A DNA stretch of 38,200 nt from an uncultured Eubacteriales bacterium. Its GTDB lineage: Bacteria; Bacillota; Clostridia; UBA1381. Made by a program: the position numbers and the translations under genes. The notes below the pieces were generated by a model, which had not been told where the DNA came from, did no database searches, and saw only the letters and a list, made by a program, of their open reading frames with translations. Location of the stretch: contig CAJKHT010000019.1 of the NCBI GenBank assembly GCA_905199755.1, positions 1 through 38,200 on the forward strand, given 5' to 3'. Below, in pieces: positions 31,031 through 38,200 of the stretch. Each line of letters begins with the position of its first letter. The first letter of the stretch is position 1.

Positions 31031-33109
31031 TTAAAACAGTCCCATGCCGCCATATTGAACTATAAGTGCGGCAAATACTATCGAAACCATTGACAAAAGC
31101 TTAATAAGGATATTAACCGACGGACCCGATGTATCTTTAAACGGATCGCCGACCGTATCGCCGACAACCGCAGCCTTATGATTCTGACTGCCCTTGCCGC
31201 CGAAATTGCCTGCTTCGATATACTTCTTTGCATTATCCCATGCACCGCCCGAATTTGCCATCATAATAGCGAGAGCAAATCCCGATACCAGAGAACCCGC
31301 AAGCATACCCACAACACCGTTGCAGCCCAAAACAAAGCCTACAACAAGAGGTGCTATAATTCCGAGAGCGGCAGGAAGAATCATTTCCTTTAATGATGAT
31401 TTTGTGCATATATCAACACACTTTTCGTAATCAGCCTCTGCCTTGCCCTCCATAAGACCCTTTATTTCCTTAAACTGACGGCGAACCTCAATAACTATCA
31501 TCTGTGCCGCGCGTCCTACCGCTTTCATTGTCAGCGCACTGAACAGGAACGGCAACATTGCTCCGATAAGAAGTCCGATAAGGACAGCCGGGTTTGTTAT
31601 ATTCAAATCCAGTGTTCCGCCCATTGCCTTTATTTTATCGGTGTACGAAACAATAAGTGCAAGTGCGGTAAGTGCCGCAGAGCCTATGGCAAAGCCCTTT
31701 CCCGTTGCGGCTGTTGTATTTCCAAGCGAGTCAAGCGCATCTGTTCTTTCACGTACATATTCGGGAAGTCCCGACATTTCCGCAATTCCGCCGGCATTGT
31801 CCGCAACAGGACCGTAAGCGTCTGTTGCAAGAGTTATACCGAGAGTGGACAGCATACCGACCGCACTCAAGCCTATTCCGTACAGACCGCTTTCAAAGCT
31901 TGAAGCACCGCCTGCCGTGAAAAAGCTGATTATAATTGATATTGCGATAATGATTACCGGGATTGCCGTTGACATCATTCCCAGCGACATACCGTTAATG
32001 ATAATCGTAGCCGAGCCCGTTTCCGACGATGCGGATAACTCCTTTGTCGGACGGTACGAATCCGATGTATAATATTCCGTAAAGAAGCCGATAAGCACAC
32101 CTGCCGCCAATCCCGAAATAACCGCCCAGAATACATTTCTGTTATTCGGCAGAAGCGTATATATCAGTATTGCCGAACCGACAGCCGCAATAATTGAGCT
32201 TGCATATGTTCCGCGTCTTAACGAACCCAAGAGCATTTTCTGGTCTGCTTTTTCCTTTGTGCTTACAAAGAATGTACCGATAATCGATGACAAAATTCCC
32301 ACAGCCGCTATAAGCATAGGAACAAGAACACCGTTAAAGCCAAGTCCCGCCGCTGTTGCAAGCGCACCGCACGATATAATAGAACCGACATACGATTCGT
32401 ACAAATCCGCACCCATGCCCGCAACGTCGCCGACATTATCACCGACGTTATCGGCTATACATGCCGGGTTTCTCGGATCGTCCTCGGGGATGCCTGCTTC
32501 AACCTTACCTACAAGGTCTGCGCCTACGTCCGCCGCCTTGGTGAAGATACCGCCGCCCACACGTGCAAACAGTGCCATTGACGATGCACCCATTCCGAAT
32601 GTGAGCATTGCCGCCATAATATCTTCGGCACTGAGCTTGAAACCTATTTTCAAAATCATAAACCACACGCTTATGTCAAGCAGTCCGAGTCCGACAACCG
32701 TAAGTCCCATTACAGAACCCGATGCAAAGGCAATTTTAAGTCCCTTATTAAGTCCCTCTCTCGCACCGTTGGCAGTTCTTGAATTTGCATAAGTTGCAAT
32801 TTTCATGCCGATAAATCCCGATAAGCCGGAGAAAAATCCGCCGGTGAGAAATGCCAAAGGAACATAAGGTGTAAGAAAGCCTCTTACTGCCAGTATAATC
32901 AAAATGACAAACATTACCGCAAAAAATATACCTACGGTTTTATACTGACGTTTCAGATAAGCCATGGCACCTTTTCTGATTTTACCGCTTATATGCGCCA
33001 TCGTTTCCGTTCCCTCGGGTTTTTTCTTTACCGAGAAAAAGTTAATCGCCGCAAACACAAGGGCGATAATCGCACAGACAAGCACAGCCGTTGCTGCATA
33101 GTTTTCCAT
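31031..33109 (-). CDS. hppA: Membrane-bound pyrophosphatase, potassium-dependent type
   Basis: About 692 residues with many hydrophobic helices. Integral membrane pyrophosphatase that pumps H+ or Na+ across the membrane using PPi. The PPi/Mg2+ region includes DVGADLVGKVEAGIPEDDPRNP and DNVGDNVGDVAGMGADLYE. The second acidic region has DAYGPVADNAGGIAEMSG, and the C-terminal part includes GDTVGDPFKDTSGPS. The diagnostic segment reads GNTTAATGKGFAIGSA, with Ala where K+-independent enzymes have Lys, so it should need K+. Whether it pumps H+ or Na+ cannot be settled by eye. The frame opens at GTG 33118, but ATG 33109 is eight bases after GGAG. Length is normal. Confidence 0.96.
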   Translation of the reverse strand: MENYAATAVLVCAIIALVFAAINFFSVKKKPEGTETMAHISGKIRKGAMAYLKRQYKTVGIFFAVMFVILIILAVRGFLTPYVPLAFLTGGFFSGLSGFIGMKIATYANSRTANGAREGLNKGLKIAFASGSVMGLTVVGLGLLDISVWFMILKIGFKLSAEDIMAAMLTFGMGASSMALFARVGGGIFTKAADVGADLVGKVEAGIPEDDPRNPACIADNVGDNVGDVAGMGADLYESYVGSIISCGALATAAGLGFNGVLVPMLIAAVGILSSIIGTFFVSTKEKADQKMLLGSLRRGTYASSIIAAVGSAILIYTLLPNNRNVFWAVISGLAAGVLIGFFTEYYTSDSYRPTKELSASSETGSATIIINGMSLGMMSTAIPVIIIAISIIISFFTAGGASSFESGLYGIGLSAVGMLSTLGITLATDAYGPVADNAGGIAEMSGLPEYVRERTDALDSLGNTTAATGKGFAIGSAALTALALIVSYTDKIKAMGGTLDLNITNPAVLIGLLIGAMLPFLFSALTMKAVGRAAQMIVIEVRRQFKEIKGLMEGKAEADYEKCVDICTKSSLKEMILPAALGIIAPLVVGFVLGCNGVVGMLAGSLVSGFALAIMMANSGGAWDNAKKYIEAGNFGGKGSQNHKAAVVGDTVGDPFKDTSGPSVNILIKLLSMVSIVFAALIVQYGGMGLF

Positions 33110-33309
33110 ATTAAACACTCCTTTGTAATTATTTTATTGGACACATGCAAAACTCCGAATATATAAAGCTTATGCAATTTTATGAATATTCCCCATCCGT
33201 TTTGTCACCATAAATCAACATCTAACATATAGAAAAAAGTACTCTGATTCGGTATAACTTTATAAATGTGGTTTTAACGCGTCAAATCCTCACAAACAGC
33301 GCAAATAAC

Positions 33310-34176
33310 TCATCTTATATGTATTTTTTCACCGTCAAACACGGTTACCCCATATCCTTCTCCGGTTTTAATACCTTTTTCAAGCCATTTCGCCACATTT
33401 TTTTGAAGGGTTGTTTCTTTCGGAAGCTCCAAGGGGTTGCCGTTATAATTTTTTGAAAAGATTCTCCATGCATCTTTAAATGTGTCGTCCTCTCTTTTCA
33501 TTATAATATCAAAGCAGTCCCCGAATTTTTTTATATTTGAATTTTCCGGAAAAGCCTCTCTTATATCAGGATCCAACAGCCATGAAGAACACACAATTGC
33601 CATATTACCGGTTTCATGGTAAAATTCATAGGCTTTTTTCATTGACTGCACAACCGAATCCATATCCAGTTTTCCCGATGATGGAATGTGGACATTATAA
33701 ACAGCATCTCCGTTTTTCAGATGTATCTCTTTCCCGGTATATTCTTCACATTTGAATTTTGCTCTTTCAAACTGCAAACGTCCGAGTGCAAAACGCTTCA
33801 AATGATAAAAATCGGGAAACCAAACCCCTACGAATGTTCCCCATATTCCATACACTTGGTGACATTCTTCAAGCTTCCATTTTAAATCATGCATTGATGC
33901 CCAAAATATTTCCTCATCTATACCTGCCTTTTTATATCTTTCCAAAAGCGGGTTTGCCGCATTGATAAAAAATATAAGCTGTTCCGTATATTCGCTGACA
34001 CCGGTATTCATAGCTTTTATTTTATCAAATGCTTCATTTACCGTACAATTTTCATAACAAAAGTCTTTTGCCGCCGCAGCAATACGTTCCGAATCATACT
34101 CATTTTCCGCTGTCAAAAGGTAATCGATTGCTTCAGCCGGAAAATCAATTTTTTCCATGATTTCTTTTGATTTCAT
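33310..34176 (-). CDS. GNAT-like acyltransferase domain protein (NAT_N/GNAT_C)
   Basis: About 288 residues, soluble, with no signal. The layout matches a two-part GNAT-like family of Firmicutes: a helical N-terminal half (about 1-140) and a GNAT_C half beginning near the GIWGTFVGVWFPDFYHLKRF segment. FALGRLQFERAKF and VYNVHIPSSGKL are typical, as is SWLLDP. No substrate is known for most members, and the canonical GNAT acetyl-CoA pyrophosphate loop is not obvious. The frame opens at 34245, but ATG 34176 with AAAGGAATG upstream gives the usual M-K-S-K-E-I-M-E-K start. Isolated gene with its own promoter. Function unknown. Confidence 0.72.
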   Translation of the reverse strand: MKSKEIMEKIDFPAEAIDYLLTAENEYDSERIAAAAKDFCYENCTVNEAFDKIKAMNTGVSEYTEQLIFFINAANPLLERYKKAGIDEEIFWASMHDLKWKLEECHQVYGIWGTFVGVWFPDFYHLKRFALGRLQFERAKFKCEEYTGKEIHLKNGDAVYNVHIPSSGKLDMDSVVQSMKKAYEFYHETGNMAIVCSSWLLDPDIREAFPENSNIKKFGDCFDIIMKREDDTFKDAWRIFSKNYNGNPLELPKETTLQKNVAKWLEKGIKTGEGYGVTVFDGEKIHIR

Positions 34177-34268
34177 TTTATATCCATTCCTTTCCGTACC
34201 GCAAGGCACAACGTTCAGTCTGAAAAGTCGGACTTCAAGCAACACTCACCCCCATGCTATTTCTAATT

Positions 34269-34297
34269 ATTTTATATCTGCATATCAGCTTTGTCAA
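34269..34297 (-). promoter_or_regulatory. Promoter of the GNAT-like gene
   Basis: TTGACA (34297-34292), 17-base spacer, TAAAAT (34274-34269), about 93 bases before the preferred start codon. The rest of the gap between 34246 and 34425 holds AT-rich sequence with no clear ribH terminator. Confidence 0.65.
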
Positions 34298-34425
34298 CGT
34301 TTTTAACAATATTGTAATCCATTGTTAATATATCCGGCGGCGGCAAAAATATTCTTCCTGAATTTCACCAAAAAGAGTGATTTTATTACATACTTTATAA
34401 ATCATATCATAAATATGTGTATTTT

Positions 34426-34887
34426 TTACAGCACTTTTATCAGATTTACCATTTCCAATGCCGACATAGCGCAATCATAACCCTTGTTGCCTGCCTTTGT
34501 ACCTGCTCTCTCAACAGCCTGCTCTATCGTATCGGTTGTAAGCACGCCGAAGAGAATCGGTATCTCCGTTGACATTGCCGCCTGTGCTATTCCCTTTGAG
34601 GTCTCGGCACACACATAATCGTAATGGCTTGTGGCTCCTCTTATCACAGCACCCAGACAAATAACCGCATCATATTTTCCCGACTCCGCCATTTTCTTTG
34701 CTATCATCGGTATTTCATATGCTCCCGGCACCCATGCCAAGGTCATATCGTTTTCTTCAACACCGTGGCGTTTTAAGCAGTCCTCCGCTCCCGACACAAG
34801 CTTTGATGTTATAAACTCGTTGAATCTCGAGGCAATAACCGCCACCTTCATACCTTTTCCGCAATAATTTCCTTCCAGTAATTTCAT
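34426..34887 (-). CDS. ribH: 6,7-dimethyl-8-ribityllumazine synthase
   Basis: About 153 residues. Condenses the diaminouracil intermediate with dihydroxybutanone phosphate to lumazine; the family forms a 60-mer capsid or pentamer. Substrate motifs ASRFNEF, WVPGAYEIP, GAVIRGATSHYDYV (with the catalytic histidine) and FGVLTTDTIEQAVERAG are all present. The frame opens at ATG 34896, which sits on the ribosome site; ATG 34887 has better spacing from AAAGGA and is preferred. Last gene of the rib operon, 23 bases after ribBA. Confidence 0.95.
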   Translation of the reverse strand: MKLLEGNYCGKGMKVAVIASRFNEFITSKLVSGAEDCLKRHGVEENDMTLAWVPGAYEIPMIAKKMAESGKYDAVICLGAVIRGATSHYDYVCAETSKGIAQAAMSTEIPILFGVLTTDTIEQAVERAGTKAGNKGYDCAMSALEMVNLIKVL

Positions 34888-34910
34888 TTTAATCATTTCC
34901 TTTCTATATT

Positions 34911-36110
34911 TTAATATTTGAGCATATGCCCCATTTTGTGCTGTTTTGTTTTAAGATAGAACTCGTTTTCTTTTTTCGCCTTAATCTGAATCGGTATACG
35001 TTCCGTTATTTCAATCCCGTATTCGGTCAAATCCGAAATCTTTTCAGGATTGTTCGTCATTATACGGAGTTTCTGCGCACCTAAATCACGGAAAATCTGT
35101 GCGCCCTCGCTGTAGTCGCGCAAATCCGGCGCAAATCCGAGCTTTACATTTGCTTCAACCGTATCATATCCCTGCTCCTGCAGGCTGTATGCCTTAATTT
35201 TATTAAGCAGACCTATTCCTCTGCCCTCCTGACGCAGATAGAGCAGTATCCCTCTGCCCTCCTCATTGATTTTGCGCATAGCCTCCGCCAGCTGTTCACC
35301 GCAGTCACAGCGGTTTGAACCAAACACATCTCCCGTCAGACATTCGGAATGTACCCTGCACAGTACAGGCTCACCGTCAGATACATCGCCCTTGACAAGT
35401 GCCACATGCTGACCGCCGGTTATAAGGTTTTTATAACCGTATATATCAAAATCACCGTACTTTGTGGGAAGCTTAGCCTTAGTAATGCGCTCCATGAATT
35501 TATCATGCATTTTTCTGTAGCTTTGCAGCTGTTTTATTGTTATAAATGTGAGATTATATTTTTTCGCCAGCTCCGTAAGCTCCGTTTTACGCATCATTGT
35601 GCCGTCATCTGCCATTATTTCACAGCAAAGTCCGACCTCGTTAAGTCCCGCAATTCGCATTAAATCAACGGTTGCCTCGGTATGTCCGTTTCTTTCGAGT
35701 ACTCCGCCTTTTTTAGCCTCCAGAGGAAACATATGACCGGGACGTCTGAAATCGGACGGCTTGACATTCGCATTTACACACATTCTCGCCGTCAGTCCGC
35801 GTTCCTCCGCCGAAATACCGGTCGTTGTGTCAACATGGTCTATGGATTCCGTAAATGCGGTTTCGTGATTATCGGTATTATGCGTCACCATCGGTCTTAA
35901 TCCGAGCTTATTAATATATTCCCTGCTCATCGGCATGCATATAAGTCCCTTTGCATGTGTTGCCATAAAGTTTACATTCTCCGTTGTCGCATATTGTGCG
36001 GCACAGATCATATCACCTTCGTTTTCTCTGTCAGGATCGTCCGTCACAAGTATAATTTTTCCGTTCCGCAAATCCTCAACCGCTTTTTCTATACTGTCAA
36101 ATTCAAACAT
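34911..36110 (-). CDS. ribBA: DHBP synthase / GTP cyclohydrolase II bifunctional enzyme
   Basis: A 399-residue fusion giving both precursors of riboflavin. Residues 1 to about 200 are 3,4-dihydroxy-2-butanone-4-phosphate synthase, with DDPDRENEGDM near 24-34 and HTEATVDLMRIAG. Residues about 205-399 are GTP cyclohydrolase II, with the zinc cysteines in SECLTGDVFGSNRCDCGEQ and RQEGRGIGL. Both halves keep their key residues, unlike some RibBA homologues. The ATG follows AAAGGAATG. It sits 17 bases after ribE and is third in the operon. Confidence 0.96.
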   Translation of the reverse strand: MFEFDSIEKAVEDLRNGKIILVTDDPDRENEGDMICAAQYATTENVNFMATHAKGLICMPMSREYINKLGLRPMVTHNTDNHETAFTESIDHVDTTTGISAEERGLTARMCVNANVKPSDFRRPGHMFPLEAKKGGVLERNGHTEATVDLMRIAGLNEVGLCCEIMADDGTMMRKTELTELAKKYNLTFITIKQLQSYRKMHDKFMERITKAKLPTKYGDFDIYGYKNLITGGQHVALVKGDVSDGEPVLCRVHSECLTGDVFGSNRCDCGEQLAEAMRKINEEGRGILLYLRQEGRGIGLLNKIKAYSLQEQGYDTVEANVKLGFAPDLRDYSEGAQIFRDLGAQKLRIMTNNPEKISDLTEYGIEITERIPIQIKAKKENEFYLKTKQHKMGHMLKY

Positions 36111-36127
36111 TGATTTTCATTCCTTTC

Positions 36128-36757
36128 CTAAAATCCGTATTTTCTGAAAAAGTCCTCCGTAAGCTCCTCCTGCTTTGAACACAGCTTTTCCACATATTTA
36201 CCTATTATATCACATTCGATATTAACCTTATCTCCCGATTTTCTGCCTAATAGCGTGGTTTCCTTGCCCGTATGAGGTATTACCGATACGCAAAGCGCAT
36301 CTTTATACACCTTTGCCACGGTAAGGCTTATGCCGTCAACGGCAACGGAGCCTTTCATAACAATATAGTGCATAAGGCTTTCATCAGCCGTAATCGTTAC
36401 CCATACGGCATTTTCCTCACGTTTCAGCGAAGTTATAATTCCCGTCCCGTCAATATGTCCCGACACTATATGTCCTCCGAACCGTCCGTTTGCACTCATT
36501 GCCCTTTCGAGATTTACACTGCTGCCCTTTTTCAGCAGTCCAAGATTGCTTCGCCTTACCGTTTCTGCCATTACATCCGCTAAAAACACATTGCCGTGTA
36601 TTTCGGAAGCGGTAAGACACACACCGTTCACGGCAACGCTGTCCCCCGTTTTTAAGTCGTCAAATATCTTGCTGCCCTTTATTTCAAGCACGCATGAACG
36701 CACACCCTTTTTTACGGAGCATACAGCTCCGACTTCTTCAATTATTCCGGTAAACAT
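36128..36757 (-). CDS. ribE: Riboflavin synthase alpha chain
   Basis: A 209-residue trimeric enzyme made of two similar lumazine-binding halves, which dismutates two lumazines to riboflavin. The N-terminal half starts MFTGIIEEVGAV; HIVSGHIDGTG marks the second half. GAGGTG lies eight bases before the ATG, inside the end of ribD: the start overlaps the ribD stop region by 16 bases, so translation is coupled. Normal length. Confidence 0.95.
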   Translation of the reverse strand: MFTGIIEEVGAVCSVKKGVRSCVLEIKGSKIFDDLKTGDSVAVNGVCLTASEIHGNVFLADVMAETVRRSNLGLLKKGSSVNLERAMSANGRFGGHIVSGHIDGTGIITSLKREENAVWVTITADESLMHYIVMKGSVAVDGISLTVAKVYKDALCVSVIPHTGKETTLLGRKSGDKVNIECDIIGKYVEKLCSKQEELTEDFFRKYGF

Positions 36758-37836
36758 TTTGCTATCACCTCATATTCGGTCAAAATATCATCATCAAAAA
36801 GCTGCACCATGGGATTTTTCAGCATTACCGAATTATTAATATCCGTAATACCCAATGCATCAAAAATATTTTTCCCGTCACCGCCTGTAATTTTCGGAGC
36901 GGTATATATTTGCAGCTTATTTACCTTTCCGCTTTTTATCAATGCGGTATTTACGGCAGCACCGCCCTCAGTCAAAACACTATCAAGCTTCATGTCTCCT
37001 ATTTTCTTAATAAGCTCCGCAAAATCGACATGACCGTCTTTGGGATTAGTGTATATCACATTTACACCCATTTCCTTAAGACGTTCTTCCTTTTCTCTGT
37101 CGCCGAATGCCGCAGCCACATATGTCGGAATTTCGCGTGCTGTTTGCACTATGCGGCTGTCAAGCGGTATTCTTAATCCGCTGTCGGCTATAAATCTCAC
37201 AGGATTTGACGGATTTTCAATTCTGCAGTCAAGCATCGGATTGTCTGCAAGCACCGTTCCTATACCGGTGAGAATTGCCGCAGCGCGTTTCCGTGTTTCG
37301 TGAACATGGCGCCGTGATTTTTCATTTGTTATCCATTTTGAGCTGCCCGTTACGGTTGCCGTTTTTCCGTCAGCAGTTGCGGCGGTTTTCAGTATCAGAT
37401 ACGGCTCATTCGTTGTAATGAAATGAAAAAATATATCATTTATCGCGTCACATTCACTGCGCATTACATTTTCAACAACCTCTATGCCATGCTCCCGAAG
37501 CTGTCTTATGCCTTTTCCGGCAACAAGCGGATTCGGATCCGATGAACCTACATACACTTTTTTTATGCCCGATTCGATAACGGCATCGGTACACGGCGGA
37601 TTTTTACCGTAATGACAGCACGGCTCAAGAGTCACATACATTTGTGCGCCGCACGGATTTTCCGTGCAATTTTTCAGCGCATTCCTCTCGGCATGCAGCT
37701 CGCCGTATTTTTCATGAAAGCCCTCTCCGATAATTTTGCCGTTTTTGACTATTACCGCACCGACAAGAGGATTGGGATTTACAAACCCTATTCCCTTTTT
37801 TGCCAGCTCTATTGCTCTTGCCATGTAATTTTCCAT
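36742..37836 (-). CDS. ribD: Riboflavin biosynthesis deaminase/reductase
   Basis: About 364 residues with two domains. Residues 1 to about 145 form a cytidine-deaminase-type zinc enzyme, with HAERNAL and PCCHYGKNPPCTDAV supplying the zinc His and two Cys. Residues about 150-364 form the reductase, with GSSKWITNEKSRRHVHETR and LTEGGAAVNTALI. They deaminate and reduce the pyrimidine intermediate. The frame runs back to 37944 through the FMN riboswitch, but ATG 37836, starting M-E-N-Y-M-A-R-A-I-E-L, is the real start. First gene of the operon. Its ribosome site (GGGGTG) lies inside the riboswitch hairpin. Confidence 0.95.
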   Translation of the reverse strand: MENYMARAIELAKKGIGFVNPNPLVGAVIVKNGKIIGEGFHEKYGELHAERNALKNCTENPCGAQMYVTLEPCCHYGKNPPCTDAVIESGIKKVYVGSSDPNPLVAGKGIRQLREHGIEVVENVMRSECDAINDIFFHFITTNEPYLILKTAATADGKTATVTGSSKWITNEKSRRHVHETRKRAAAILTGIGTVLADNPMLDCRIENPSNPVRFIADSGLRIPLDSRIVQTAREIPTYVAAAFGDREKEERLKEMGVNVIYTNPKDGHVDFAELIKKIGDMKLDSVLTEGGAAVNTALIKSGKVNKLQIYTAPKITGGDGKNIFDALGITDINNSVMLKNPMVQLFDDDILTEYEVIAKCLPE

Positions 37837-37869
37837 AAAAAAATTCACCCCGAATAAGCATCGGGGTGA
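37837..37869 (-). terminator. FMN riboswitch expression hairpin, terminator and RBS sequestrator
   Basis: On the minus strand TCACCCCGA (37869-37861) pairs with TCGGGGTGA (37853-37845), 7-base loop, followed by A and seven T that run directly into the ribD ATG. It looks like an intrinsic terminator, but its 3' arm also contains the only ribosome-binding sequence for ribD. Both transcription and translation could therefore be blocked. Confidence 0.8.
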
Positions 37870-37890
37870 TATGAACAAGCCAAAAAATAC

Positions 37891-38009
37891 ATCTTCTCTC
37901 ATCCGGACTTTACCGTCGGTTTTGGAATCGCACCAAATCAGCATACGCTCACGGACTTACGGCAAAAGCCGAATACCGTCGGTCATGAATTGCACATAAC
38001 CCCGAAGAT
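37891..38009 (-). ncRNA. FMN riboswitch (RFN element)
   Basis: Leader of the ribDE-BA-H operon on the minus strand. It begins ATCTTCGGGG and ends GGATGAGAGAAGAT, the closing P1 helix. Between them lie the conserved blocks CCGACGGTATTCGGC-like, GGTGCGATTCCAAAACC and GACGGTAAAGTCCGGATGAG, which are hallmarks of the RFN element. FMN binding should lower expression of the operon. The block match is close to textbook. Confidence 0.95.
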
Positions 38010-38019
38010 TTATATATAT

Positions 38020-38048
38020 AATATATCACACAAGCTCCACTGTGTCAA
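38020..38048 (-). promoter_or_regulatory. Promoter of the rib operon
   Basis: TTGACA (38048-38043), 17-base spacer, TATATT (38025-38020), about 11 bases before the FMN riboswitch. It is divergent from the tRNA-Arg promoter. Confidence 0.82.
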
Positions 38049-38080
38049 TAGATTATCTTAATTTTTTTACGTCTGCATTT

Positions 38081-38123
38081 TTTCTTTAAAGTACTTGCAT
38101 TTTAAAGAAAACTATTGTATAAT
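38081..38123 (+). promoter_or_regulatory. tRNA-Arg promoter with flanking palindrome
   Basis: TTGCAT (38095-38100), 17-base spacer, TATAAT (38118-38123). A perfect 10-base inverted repeat, TTTCTTTAAA (38081-38090) and TTTAAAGAAA (38101-38110), brackets the -35 box. Confidence 0.75.
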
Positions 38124-38142
38124 ATATTTTGTTACGTAATAT

Positions 38143-38200
38143 GCACCTGTAGCTCAGCTGGATAGAGTGTCAGACTCCGACTCTGAAGGTCGTGCGTTCG
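38143..38200 (+). tRNA. tRNA-Arg (CCG anticodon), cut by the window edge
   Basis: A cloverleaf 5' part: acceptor GCACCTG, TA, D-arm GCTC-AGCTGGATA-GAGT, anticodon stem TCAGA/TCTGA around the loop CTCCGAC, variable AGGTC, then the start of the T-arm GTGCG-TTCG. The anticodon CCG reads CGG arginine. The 3' end lies beyond the window. Confidence 0.9.

Noticed and set aside
32259..32792. Plus-strand open frame of 177 codons opposite hppA
   Set aside because: It is antisense to strongly conserved hppA codons, rich in Pro/Ser/Ala as mirror frames are, with no ribosome site or family match.
33119..33309. Possible riboswitch or promoter before hppA
   Set aside because: The AT-rich gap has scattered TTGCAT and TTGACG-like hexamers but no well-spaced pair or conserved RNA blocks.
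36742..37944. Extended ribD N-terminus through the riboswitch
   Set aside because: The extra 36 residues are encoded by the FMN riboswitch and hairpin; the start at 37836 matches the family N-terminus.
1..38200. CRISPR arrays, insertion sequences, phage genes, toxin-antitoxin or defence islands
   Set aside because: No spaced direct repeats, transposase, integrase or nuclease motifs were seen; the genes are housekeeping and evenly composed.

Overview
The window looks like a chromosomal core-genome segment of an anaerobic, probably endospore-forming member of the Clostridia (Bacillota). The evidence is T-box, L-box and RFN leaders, sigma-A promoters with TG-extended -10 boxes, strong GGAGG-type ribosome sites, Rex, a CarD-ispDF cluster, a YunB sporulation protein, a pyrophosphate-energised ion pump and a TGS-less threonyl-tRNA synthetase. 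No phage, transposon, CRISPR or toxin-antitoxin locus was found. About 33 complete genes, one disrupted gene and one tRNA cut by the right edge are packed with short gaps. Only two gaps exceed 300 bases, and both are filled by structured RNA leaders.

Layout. Positions 1-417 hold the end of a PAP2-family phosphatase whose frame is broken. On the minus strand from 414 to 11101 come a KtrAB potassium system, a three-gene amino-acid ABC importer under a lysine riboswitch, aconitase, and a carD-ispD-ispF cluster ending in a HAD/GtrA fusion, then a sugar-nucleotidyltransferase-like gene. From 11289 to 20437 the plus strand carries a two-gene N-acetylglucosamine operon (a NagB-ROK kinase fusion plus NagA), an aminotransferase, a YerC regulator overlapping a methyltransferase, and gyrA followed by two cyclophilins. 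From 20458 to 38009 the minus strand carries yunB, a YczE-like membrane protein, thrS with a T-box leader, a uvrB-unknown-uvrA operon with a LexA-like box, rex with an Asp23/P-loop fusion, the membrane pyrophosphatase hppA, a GNAT-like acyltransferase, and a ribDE-BA-H operon under an FMN riboswitch. A tRNA-Arg(CCG) starts on the plus strand at 38143.

How the genes fit together. NagB-ROK and NagA could take free N-acetylglucosamine to fructose-6-phosphate with two polypeptides. The rib operon covers riboflavin synthesis from GTP and ribulose-5-phosphate apart from one phosphatase step. The uvr operon supplies the damage-recognition proteins UvrA and UvrB. HppA has the sequence signature of the potassium-dependent class, and KtrAB imports potassium.

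The most unusual points are the fused proteins (NagB-ROK, HAD-GtrA, P-loop-Asp23), the unknown gene inside the uvr operon, the large palindrome over the ktrBA promoter, the FMN-switch hairpin that buries the ribD ribosome site, and the terminator that ends about 20 bases before ispD. I saw no clearly new multi-gene defence or mobile system. The novelty here lies in fusions and leader architecture.
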